Of a stretch of 64,000 nucleotides of DNA, positions 31,301 to 42,800 are shown piece after piece. The notes below the pieces were generated by a model, which saw only the letters and a program-made list of their open reading frames with translations, was not told where the DNA came from and made no database searches. The position numbers and the translations under genes are program-made. The DNA is taken from positions 62,001-126,000 of the forward strand of contig CANXME010000045.1 of NCBI GenBank assembly GCA_948144175.1. The letters are read 5' to 3'. The first letter of the stretch is position 1. Each line of letters begins with the position of its first letter. This stretch comes from Closterium sp. NIES-65. Its lineage: Eukaryota > Streptophyta > Zygnematophyceae > Desmidiales > Closteriaceae.

Positions 31301-34300
31301 TGGTCCAGGAGCTTGCCTGGTCTAGGAGCTTGCCTGGTCTAGGAGCTTCCCTAGTCCAGGAGCTTGCCTAGTCCAGGAGCGTGCCTGGTCCACGAGTTTG
31401 CCTGGTCCAGAAGCATGCCTGGTCCAGAAGCTTGCCTTGTCTAGGAGCGTGCCTGGTCGAGTGTGCCCGGTCCAGGAGCTTGCCTGGTCCTGGAGCTTGC
31501 GTGGTCCAGGAGCTTGCTTGGTCCAAGAGCTTGCCTGGTCCAAGAGCTTGCATGGTCCAGGAGCTTGCCTGGTCCAGGAGCTTGCCTGGTCTAGGTTTTT
31601 GCCTAGTGCAGGAGCTTGCCTGGTCCACGAGCGTGCCTGGTCCACGAGTTTGCCTGGTCCAAAAGCTTGCCTGGTCCAGGAGCTTGCCTGGTCTAGGAGC
31701 TTGCATGGTCCAGGAGCGTGCCTAGTCCAGGAGCTTGCCTCGTCCAGGAGCTTACCTGGTCCAGGAGCTTGCCTGGTCGAAGAGCTTGCCTGGTCCAAGA
31801 GCTTTCGTGGTCCAGGAGCTTGCCTGGTCCAGGAGCTTGCCTCGTTTAGGAGCTTGCCTAGTCTAGGAGCTTGCCTGGTCCAGGAGCCTGCCTGGTCCAC
31901 ATGTTTGCCTAATCCAGAAGCTTGCCTGGTCCAGGAGCTTGCCTGGTCCAAGAGCTTGCCTAGTCCAGGAGCTTGCATGGTCCAGGAGCTTGCCTGGTCG
32001 AGGAGCGTGCCTTGTCCACGAGTTTGGCTGGTCATGAAGCTTGCTTGGTCCAGGAGCTTGCCTGGTCCAAGAGCTTGCCTGGTCCAGGAGCTTGCTTGGT
32101 CCACGAGCTTGCCTAGTCTAAGAGCTTGCCTAGTCCAAGAGCTTGCGTGGTCCAGGAGCTTGCCTAGTCCAGGAGCTTGCCTGGTCTAGGAGCTTGCCTA
32201 GTCCATGAGCTTGCCTGGTCCAAGAGCGTGCCTGGTCCACAAGTTTGCCTGGTCCAGAAGCTTGTTTGGTTCAGGAGCTTGGCTGGTCCAATAGCTTGCT
32301 TGGTCCAGGAGCATGCCTGGTTCAGGAGCTTGCCTGGTTTAAGAGCTTGCTTGGTCCAGGAGCTTGCCTGGTCTAAGAGCTTGCCTGGTCCGAGGAACGT
32401 GCGTGGTCCAGGAGCTTGCTTGGTTCAGAAGTGTGCCTGGTCCAAGAGCGTGCCTGGTCCAAGAGCTTGCCTGGTCCAGGAGCGTGCCTGGTCCACGAGC
32501 GTGCCTGGTCCAGGAGCTTGCCTGGTACAGGAGCTTGCATGGTCGAGGAGCTTGCCTGGTCTAGGAGCGTGCCTGGTCCACAAGCCTGCCTGGTCCAAAA
32601 GCTTGCCTGGTCCAGGAGCGTGCCTGGTCCACGAGCATGCCTGGTCCAGGAGCTTGCCTGGTCGAGGAGCTTGCTTGGTCCAGGAGCTTGCGTGGTCCAG
32701 AAGCTTGCCTAGTCCAGGAGCTTGCCTCGTCTAGGAGCTTGCCTGTTCCGTGAGCTTGCCTAGTCCAGGAGCTTGCTTGGTCCAGAGGCCTGCTTGGTCC
32801 AAGAGCTTGCGTGGTCCACGAGCATGCTTGGTCCAAGAGCTTGCGTGGTCCAGGAGCTTGCCTGGACCAAGAGCTTGCCTGGACCAAGAACTTACCTGGT
32901 CCAGGAGCTTCCTTGGTCCTAAAGCTTGCCTGGTCGAAGAGCTTGCCTAGTCCAGGAGCGTGCCTAGTCCAAGAGCTTGCGTGGTCCAAGAGCTTGCCTG
33001 GTCCAAGAGCTTGCCTGGTCCACGATCGTGCCTGGTCCACGAGCGTGCCTGGTCCAGGAGCTTGCCTGGTCCAGGAGCTTGCCTGGTCTAGGACCTTGCC
33101 TGGTCCATGAGCGTGCCTGGTCCAGGAGCTTGCCTTTTCTAGGAGCTTGCCTGGTCCAGGAGCTCGCCTGGTCCACGAGCGTGCCTGGTCCAGGAGCTTG
33201 CCTGGTCCAAGAGCTTGCCTGGTCCAGGAGCTCGCCTGGTCCAAGAGCTTGATTGGTCCAGGAGCTTGCCTGGTCCAGGAGCTTGCCTGGTCCAGGAGCT
33301 TGCCTGGTCCAGGAGCTTGCTTGGTCCAGAAGCGTGCCTGGTCCAAGAGCTTGCCTGGTCCAGGAGCGTGCCTGGTCCAGGAGCTTGCATGGACCAGGAG
33401 CTTGCCTTGTCCAGGAGCTTGCCTGGTCCAGGAGCGTGCCTGGTCCACGAGCGTTCCTGGTCCAAGAGTTTGCGTGGTACAGGAGCTTGCATGGTCGAGG
33501 AGCTTGCCTGGTCTAGGAGCGTGCCTAGTCCACAAGCCTGCCTGGTCCAAGAGCTTGCCTGGTCCACGAGCATGCCTGGTCCAGGAGCTTGCCTGGTACA
33601 GGAGCTTGCCTGGTCCAGGAGCGTGCCTGGTCCAGGAGCTTGCTTGGTCCAGAAGCGTGCCTGGTCCAAGAGCTTGCCTGGTCCAGGAGCTTGCCTGGTC
33701 CAAGATCTTGCCTGGTCCAGGATCGTGCCTGGTCTACGAGCGTGCCTCGTCCAGAAGCTTGCCTAGTCCAGGAGCTTGCCTGGTCTAGGAGCTTGCGTGG
33801 TCCATGAGCGTGCCTGGTCCAGGAGCTTGCCTAGTCCAGGAGCTTGCCTTTTCTAGGAGCTTGCCTGGTCCAGGAGCTTGCCTGGTCCACGAGCGTGCCT
33901 GGTCCAGGAGCTTGCTTGGTCCAAGAGCTTGCCTGGTCCAGGAGCTTGCCTGTTCCAAGAGCTTTCCTGGTCCAGGAGCTTGCCTGGTCCAAGAGCTTGA
34001 TTGGTCCAGGATCTTTCCTGGTCCAGGAGCGTGCCTGGTCCAGGAGCTTGCCTGGTCCAAGAGCTTGCCTAGTCAAGGAGCTCGCCTGGTCCTAGAGCTT
34101 GATTGGTCCAGGAGCTTGCCTGGTCCAGGATCTTGCCTGGTCCAGGAGCTTGCCTGGTCCAGGAGCTTGCCTGGTCCAGGAGGTTGCCTGGTCCAGGAGC
34201 TTGCCTGGTCCAGGAGCTTGCTTGGTCCAGAAGCGTGCCTGGTCCAAGAGCTTGCCTGGTCCAGGAGCGTGCCTGGTCCAGGAGCTTGCATGGACCAGGA

Positions 34301-36860
34301 GCTTGCCTTGTCCAGGAGCTTGCCTGGTCCAGGAGCGTGCCTGGTCCACGAGCGTTCCTGGTCCAAGAGTTTGCATGGTACAGGAGCTTGCATGGTCGAG
34401 GAGCTTGCCTGGTCTAGGAGCGTGCCTAGTCCACAAGCCCGCCTGGTCCAAGAGCTTGCCTGGTCCAGGAGCGTGCCTGGTCCACGAGCATGCCTGGTCC
34501 AGGAGCTTGCCTGGTCCAGGAGCTTGCCTGGTCCAAGAGCGTGCCTTGTCCAGGAGCTTGCTTGGTCCAGAAGCGTGCCTGGTCCAAGAGCTTGCCTGGT
34601 CCAGGAGCTTGCCTGGTCCAAGATCTTGCCTGGTCCAGGATCGTGCCTGGTCTACGAGCGTGCCTGGTCCAGGAGCTTGCCTAGTCCAGGAGCTTGCATG
34701 GTCTAGGAGCTTGCCTGGTCCATGAGCGTGCCTGGTCCAGGAGCTTGCCTGGTCCAGGAGCTTGCCTTTTCTAGGAGCTTGCCTAGTCCAGGAGCTTGCC
34801 TGGTCCACGAGCGTGCCTGGTCCAGGAGCTTGCTTGGTCCAAGAGCTTGCCTGGTCCAGGAGCTTGCCTGGTCCAAGAGCTTTCCTGGTCCAGGAGCTTG
34901 CCTGGTCCAGGAGCTTGCCTGGTCCAGGAGCTTGCCTGGTTTAGGAGTTTCCCTGGTCCAGGAGCTTGCCATGGTCCAGGAGCTTGCCTGGTCCAGGAGC
35001 TTGCTTGGTCCAGAAGCGTGCCTCGTCTAAGAGCTTGCCTGGTCCAGGAGCGTGCCTTGTCCAAGAGCTTGCGTGGACCAGGAGCTTGCCTTGTCCAGGA
35101 GCTTGCCTGGTCCAGGAGCGTGCCTGGTCCACGAGCGTTCCTGGTCCAGGAGCTTGCCTGGTACAGGAGCTTGCATGGTCGAGGAGCTTGCCTGGTTTAG
35201 GAGCGTGCGTGGTCCACAAGCCTGCCTGGTCCAAGAGCTTGCCTGATCCAAGAGCGTGCCTGGTCCACGAGCATGCCTGGTCCAGGAGCTTGCCTGGTCT
35301 AGGAGCTTCCCTGGTCCAGGAGCGTGCCTGGTCTAGGAGCTTGCTTGGTGCAGAAGCGTGCCTGGTCCAAGAGCTTGCCTGGTCCAGGAGCTTGCCTGGT
35401 CCAGGATCTTGCCTAGTCCAGGATCGTGCCTGGTCCACGAGCGTGCGTGGTCCAGGAGCTTGCCTGGTCCAGGAGCTTGCCTGGTCTAGGAGCTTGCCTC
35501 GTCCATGAGCGTGCCTGGTCCACGAGCTTGCCTTTTCTACGAGCTTGCGTGGTCCTAGGAGCTTGCCTGGTCCACGAGCGTGCCTGGTCCAGGAGCTTGC
35601 TTGGTCCAAGAGCTTGCCTGGTCTAGGAGCTTGCCTGGTCCAAGAGCTTGCCTGGTCCAGGAGCTTGCCTGGTCCAGGATCTTGCCTGGTCCTAGGAGCT
35701 TGCCTGGTCCAGGAGCTTGCCTGGTCCCGGAGCTTGCCTGGACCAGGAGCTTGCCTGGTCCAGGAGCTTGCTTGGTCCAGAAGCGTGCCTGGTCTAAGAG
35801 CTTGCCTGGTCCAGGAGCGTGCCTGGTCCAACAGCTTGCATGGACCAGGAGCTTGCCTTGTCCAGGAGCTTGCCTGGTCCAGGAGCGTGCCTGGTCCACG
35901 AGCGTTCCTGGTCTAGGAGCTTGCCTGGTACAGGAGCTTGCATGGTCGAGTAGCTTGCTTGGTCTAGGAGCGTGCTTGGTCCACAAGCCTGCCTGGTCCA
36001 AGAGCTTGCCTGGTCTAGGAGCGTGCCTGGTCCACGAGCATGCCTGGTCCAGGAGCTTGCCTGGTCCAGGAGCTTGCCTGGTCCAGGAGCGTGCCTGGTC
36101 CAGGAGCTTGCTTGGTCCAGAAGCGTGCCTGGTCCAAGAGCTTGCCTGGTCCAGGAGCTTGCCTGGTCCAGGATCTTGCCTGGTCCAGGATCGTGCCTGG
36201 TCCACGAGCGTGCCTGGTCCAGGAGCTTGCCTGGTCCAGGAGCTTGGCTGGTCTAGGAGCTTGCCTGGTCCATGAGCGTGCATGGTCCAGGAGCTTGCCT
36301 GGTCCAGGATCTTGCCTTTTCTAGGAGCTTGCCTGGTCCACGAGCGTGCCTCGTCCAGGGAGCTTTCCTGGTCCAAGAGCTTGCCTGGTCCAGGAGCTTG
36401 CCTAGGCCAAGAGCTTGCCTGGTCCAGGAGCTTGCCTGGTCCAAGAACTTGCCTGGTCCAGGAGCTTGCTTGGTCCAGGAGCTTCCCTGGTCCAGGAGCT
36501 TGCCTGGTCCAGGAGCTTGCATGGTAAAGGAGCTTGCCTGGTCCAGGAGCTTGCCTGGTCCAGGAGCTTGCTTGGTCCAGAAGCGTGCCTGGTCCAAGAG
36601 CTTGTCTGGTCCAGGAGCGTGCCTGGTCCACGAGCGTTCCTGGTCCTGGAGCTTGCGTGGTACAAGAGCTTGCATGGTCGAGGAGCTTGCCTGGTCTAGG
36701 AGCGTGCCTGGTCCACAAGCCTGCCTGGTCCAAGAGCTTGCCTGGTTTTGGAGCGTGCCTGGTCCACGAGCATGCCTGGTCCAGGAGCTTGCCTGGTCCA
36801 GGAGCTTGCCTGGTCCAGGAGCTTGCCTGGTCCAAGAGCTTGCCTGGTCCTGGAGCTTGC

Positions 36861-39800
36861 TAGGCCCTTGTTCTTGCAATTTTGTACACGCTAGGCCCTT
36901 GTTCTTGCAGTTTTGCACACGCTATGCCCTTGTTCTTGCTATTTTGCACACGCTAGGCCCTTTTTCTTGCAATTTGGCACGCGCTAGGCCGTTGTTCTTG
37001 CTATTTTGCACACGCTAGACCCCTGTTCTTGCAATTTTGCACATGCTATGCCCTTGTTCTTGCTATTTTGCACACGCTAGGCCCTTGTTCTTGCAATTTT
37101 ACACACGCTAGGCCCGTGTTCTTTTTATTTTGCACACGCTAGGCCCTTGTTCTTTTTATTTTGCACATGCTAGGCCCTTGTTATTTTTATTTTGCATACG
37201 CTAGGCCCTTGTTCTTTTTATTTTGCACACGCTAGGCCCTTGTTCTTTTTAATTTGCACACGCTAGGCCCTTGTTCTTGCACTTTTGCACACGCTAGGCC
37301 CTTGTTCTTTCAATTTTGCACACGCTAGGCCCTTGTTCTTTTTATTTTGCACACGCTAGGCCCTTGTTCTTTTTATTTTGCACACGCTAGGCCCTTGTTC
37401 TTTTTATTTTGCACACGCTAGGCCCTTGTTCTTGCTATTTTGCATACGCTATGCCCTTGTTCTTTTTATTTTGCACACGCTAGGCCCTTGTTCTTGCAAT
37501 TTTGCACATGCTAGACCCTTGTTCTTTTTATTTTGCACACGCTAGGCCCTTGTTCTTTTTATTTTGCACACTCTAGGCCCTTGTTCTTTTTATTTTGCAT
37601 ACGCTAGGCCCTTGTTCTTTTTATTTTGCATACGCTAGGCCCTTGTTGTTTTTATTTTGCACACGCTAGGCCCTTGTTCTTTCAATTTTGCACACGCTAG
37701 GCCCTTGTTCTTTTTATTTTGCACACGCTAGGCCCTTGTTCTTTTTATTTTGCACACGCTAGGCCCTTGTTCTTGCTATTTTGCACACGCTATGCCCTTG
37801 TTCTTTTTATTTTGCACACGCTAGGCCCTTGTTCTTGCAATTTTGCACATGCTAGACCCTTGTTCTTTTTATTTTGCACATGCTAGGCCCTTGTTCTTTT
37901 TATTTTGCACACGCTAGGCCCTTGTTTTTTTTTATTTTGCACATGCTAGGCCCTTGTTCTTTTTATTTTGCATGCGCTAGGCCCTTGTTCTTTTTATTTT
38001 GCATACGCAAGGCCCTTGTTCTTTTTTTTTTGCACACGCTAGGCCCTTGTTCTTTTTATTTTGCACACGCTAGGCCCTTGTTCTTGCACTTTTGCACACG
38101 CTAGGCCCTTGTTCTTTCAATTTTGCACACGCTAGGCCCTTGTTCTTTTTATTTTGAACACGCTAGGCCCTTGTTCTTTTTATTTTGCACATGCTAGGCC
38201 CTTGTTTTTTTTATTCTATATGCGCTAGGCCCTTGTTCTTTTTATTTTGCATACGCTAGGCCCTTGTTCTTTTTATTTTGCACACGCTAGGCCCTTGTTC
38301 TTTTTATTTTGCACACGCTAGGCCCTTGTTCTTGCACTTTTACACACGCTAGGCCCTTGTTCTTTCAATTTTGCACACGACTAGGCCCTTGTTCTTTTTA
38401 TTTTGCACACGCTAGGCCCTTGTTCTTTTTATTTTGCACATGCTAGGCCCTTGTTCTTTTTATTTTGCATGCGCTAGGCCCTTGTACTTTTTATTTTGCA
38501 TATGCTAGGCCCTTGTTCTTCTTATTTTGCACACGCTAGGCCCTTGTTCTTTTTATTTTGCACACGCTAGGCCCTTGTTCTTGCACTTTTGCACACGCTA
38601 GGCACTTGTTCTTTCAATTTTGCACACGCTAGGCCCTTGTTCTTTTTATTTTGCACACGCTAGGCCCTTGTTCTTTTTATTTTGCACATGCTAGGCCCTT
38701 GTTCTTTTTATTTTGCATACGCTAGGCCCTTATTCTTTTTATTTTGCACACGCTAGGCCCTTGTTCTTTTTATTTTGCACATGCTAGGCCCTTGTTTTTT
38801 TTATTCTATATGCGCTAGGCCCTTGTTCTTTTTATTTTGCATACGCTAGGCCCTTGTTCTTTTTATTTTGCACACGCTAGGCCCTTGTTCTTTTTATTTT
38901 GCACACGCTAGGCCCTTGTTCTTGCACTTTTACACACGCTAGGCCCTTGTTCTTTCAATTTTGCACACACTAGGCCCTTGTTCTTTTTATTTTGCACACG
39001 CTAGGCCCTTGTTCTTTTATTTGCACATGCTAGGCCCTTGTTCTTTTATTTTGCATGCGCTAGGCCCTTGTTCTTTTTATTTTGCATATGCTAGGCCCTT
39101 GTTCTTTTTATTTTGCACACGCTAGGCCCTTGTTCTTTTTATTTTGCACACGCTAGGCCCTTGTTCTTGCACTTTTGCACACGCTAGGCACTTGTTCTTT
39201 CAATTTTGCACACGCTAGGCCCTTGTTCTTTTTATTTTGCACACGCTAGGCCCTTGTTCTTTTTATTTTGCACATGCTAGGCCCTTGTTCTTTTTATTTT
39301 GCATACGCTAGGCCCTTGTTCTTTTTATTTTGCACACGCTAGTCCCTTGTTCTTTTTATTTTGCACACGCTAGGCCCTTGTTCTTTTTATTTTGCACATG
39401 CTAGGCCCTTGTTCTTTTTATTTTGCATACGCTAGGCCCTTGTTCTTTTTATTTTGCACACCCTAGGACCTTGTTCTTTTTATTTTGCACACGCTAGGCC
39501 CTTGTTCTTTTTATTTTGCACATGCTAGGCCCTTGTTTTTTTTATTCTATATGCGCTAGGCCCTTGTTCTTTTTATTTTGCATACGCTAGGCCCTTGTTC
39601 TTTTTATTTTGCACACGCTAGGCCCTTGTTCTTTTTATTTTGCACACGCTAGGCCCTTGTTCTTGCACTTCTACACACGCTAGGCCCTTGTTCTTTCAAT
39701 TTTGCACACACTAGGCCCTTGTTCTTTTTATTTTGCACACGCTAGGCCCTTGTTCTTTTTATTTTGCACATGCTAGGCCCTTGTTCTTTTTATTTTGCAT

Positions 39801-42800
39801 GCGCTAGGCCCTTGTTCTTTTTATTTTGCATATGCTAGGCCCTTGTTCTTTTTATTTTGCACACGCTAGGCCCTTGTTCTTTTTATTTTGCACACGCTAG
39901 GCCCTTGTTCTTGCACTTTTGCACACGCTAGGCACTTGTTCTTTCAATTTTGCACACGCTAGGCCCTTGTTCTTTTTATTTTGCACACGCTAGGCCCTTG
40001 TTCTTTTTATTTTGCACATGCTAGGCCCTTGTTCTTTTTATTTTGCATACGCTAGGCCCTTGTTCTTTTTATTTTGCACACGCTAGTCCCTTGTTCTTTT
40101 TATTTTGCACACGCTAGGCCCTTGTTCTTTTTATTTTGCACATGCTAGGCCCTTGTTCTTTTTATTTTGCATACGCTAGGCCCTTGTTCTTTTTATTTTG
40201 CACACCCTAGGACCTTGTTCTTTTTATTTTGCACACGCTAGGCCCTTGTTATTTTTATTTTGCACACGCCAGGCCCTTGTTCTTGCACTTTTACACACGC
40301 TAGGCCCTTGTTCTTTCAATTTTGCACACACTAGGCCCTTGTTCTTTTTATTTTGCACACGCTAGGCCCTTGTTCTTTTTATTTTGCACATGCTAGGCCC
40401 TTGTTCTTTTTATTTTGCATGCGCTAGGCCCTTGTTCTTTTTATTTTGCATATGCTAGGCCCTTGTTCTTTTTATTTTGCACACGCTAGGCCCTTGTTCT
40501 TTTTATTTTGCACACGCTAGGCCCTTGTTCTTGCACTTTTGCACACGCTAGGCACTTGTTCTTTCAATTTTGCACACGCTAGGCCCTTGTTCTTTTTATT
40601 TTGCACACGCTAGGCCCTTGTTCTTTTTATTTTGCACATGCTAGGCCCTTGTTATTTTTATTTTGCATACGCTAGGCCCTTGTTCTTTTTATTTTGCACA
40701 CGCTAGGCCCTTGTTCTTTTTATTTTGCACATGCTAGGCCCTTGTTCTTTTTATTTTGCATACGCTAGGCCCTTGTTCTTTTTATTTTGCACACCCTAGG
40801 ACCTTGTTCTTTTTTTTTTGCACACGCTAGGCCCTTGTTCTTGCACTTTTGCACACGCTAGGCACTTGTTCTTTTTATTTTGCACACGCTAGGCCCTTGT
40901 TCTTTTTATTTTGCACACCCTAGGACCTTGTTCTTTTTTTTTTGCACACGCTAGGCCCTTGTTCTTGCACTTTTGCACACGCTAGGCCCTTGTTCTTGCA
41001 CTTTTGCACACGCTAGGCACTTGTTCTTTCAATTTTGCACACGCTAGGCCCTTGTTCTTTTTATTTTGCACACGCTAGGCCCTTGTTCTTTTTATTTTGC
41101 ACATGCTAGGCCCTTGTTCTTTTTATTTTGCATACGCTAGGCCCTTGTTCTTTTTATTTTGCACACGCTAGGCCCTTGTTCTTTTTATTTTGCACATGCT
41201 AGGCCCTTGTTCTTTTTATTTTGCATACGCTAGGCCCTTGTTCTTTTTATTTTGCACACCCTAGGACCTTGTTCTTTTTTTTTTGCACACGCTAGGCCCT
41301 TGTTCTTTTTATTTTGCACGCCCTAGGCCCTTGTTCTTTTTATTTTGCATACGCTAGGCCCTTGTTCTTTTTATTTTGCATGCGCTAGGCCCTTGTTCTT
41401 TTTATTTTGCACACCCTAGGCCCTTGTTCTTTTTATTTTTGCACACGCTAGGCCCTTGTTCTTTTTATTTTGCACACGCAAGGCCCTTGTTCTTTTTATT
41501 TTGCATACGCTAGGCCCTTGTTCTTTTTATTTTGCATACGCTAGGCCCTTGTTCTTTTTATTTTGCACACGCTAGGCCCTTGTTCTTTTTATTTTGCACA
41601 CGTTAGGCCCTTGTTCTTGCTATTTTGCACAGGCTATGCCCTTGATTCTTTTTATTTTGCACACGCTAGGCCCTTATTCTTTTTATTTTGCACACGCTAG
41701 GCCCTTGTTCTTGCAATTTTGCACACGCTAGGCCCTTGTTCTTTCAATTTTGCACACGCTAGGCCCGTGTTCTTTTTATTTTGCACACGCTAGGCCCTTG
41801 TTCTTTTTATTTTGCACATGCTAGGCCCTTGTTATTTTTATTTTGCATACGCTAGGCCCTTGTTCTTTTTATTTTGCACACGCTAGGCCCTTGTTCTTTT
41901 TAATTTGCACACACTAGGCCCTTGTTCTTGCACTTTTGCACACGCTAGGCCCTTGTTCTTTCAATTTTGCACACGCTAGGCCCTTGTTCTTTTTATTTTG
42001 CACACGCTAGGCCCTTGTTCTTTTTATTTTGCATACGCTAGGCCCTTGTTCTTTTTATTTTGCACACGCTAGTCCCTTGTTCTTTTTATTTTGCACACGC
42101 TAGGCCCTTGTTCTTTTTATTGTGCACATGCTAGGCCCTTGTTCTTTTTATTTTGCATACGCTAGGCCCTTGTTCTTTTTATTTTGCACACCCTAGGACC
42201 TTGTTCTTATTTTTTTGCACACGCTAGGCCCTTGTTCTTTTTATTTTGCACGCCCTAGGCCCTTGTTCTTTTTATTTTGCATACGCTAGGCCCTTGTTCT
42301 TTTTATTTTGCATGCGCTAGGCCCTTGTTCTTTTTATTTTGCACACGCTAGGCCCTTGTTCTTTTTATTTTTGCACACGCTAGGCCCTTGTTCTTTTTAT
42401 TTTGCACACGCAAGGCCCTTGTTCTTTTTATTTTGCATACGCTAGGCCCTTGTTCTTTTTATTTTGCATACGCTAGGCCCTTGTTCTTTTTATTTTGCAC
42501 ACGCTAGGCCCTTGTTCTTTTTATTTTGCACACGTTAGGCCCTTGTTCTTGCTATTTTGCACAGGCTATGCCCTTGTTCTTTTTATTTTGCACACGCTAG
42601 GCCCTTATTCTTTTTATTTTGCACACGCTAGGCCCTTGTTCTTGCAATTTTGCACACGCTAGGCCCTTGTTCTTTCAATTTTGCACACGCTAGGCCCGTG
42701 TTCTTTTTATTTTGCACACGCTAGGCCCTTGTTCTTTTTATTTTGCACATGCTAGGCCCTTGTTATTTTTATTTTGCATACGCTAGGCCCTTGTTCTTTT

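Larger units (their letters stand above)
21398..36860 (+). repeat. 17-bp minisatellite, right block (about 900 units)
   Basis: Continuation of the array at 10415-13892. Large blocks are repeated: the marker GCCTTAACCAGG is at about 21866, 22919 and 24346; TGGACCAGGAGCTTGCCTTG is at about 33390, 34291, 35074 and 35841, so local block periods range from about 770 to 1,430 bp. The orientation is constant except for 27611-28289. Many overlapping frames of up to 426 codons are open on both strands with a 17-residue period; I see no host gene among them. The right end passes into the AT-rich 31-bp family at the string GCTTGCTAGGCCC. Confidence 0.95.

Noticed and set aside
10457-36835. Dozens of 60-426-codon frames in the 17-bp array on both strands
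   Set aside because: Overlapping repeat readings on both strands; 17 bp is not a codon multiple, so no frame is privileged.
10415-36860. CRISPR-like array
   Set aside because: The 17-bp repeats are contiguous with no unique spacers, and the setting is eukaryotic.
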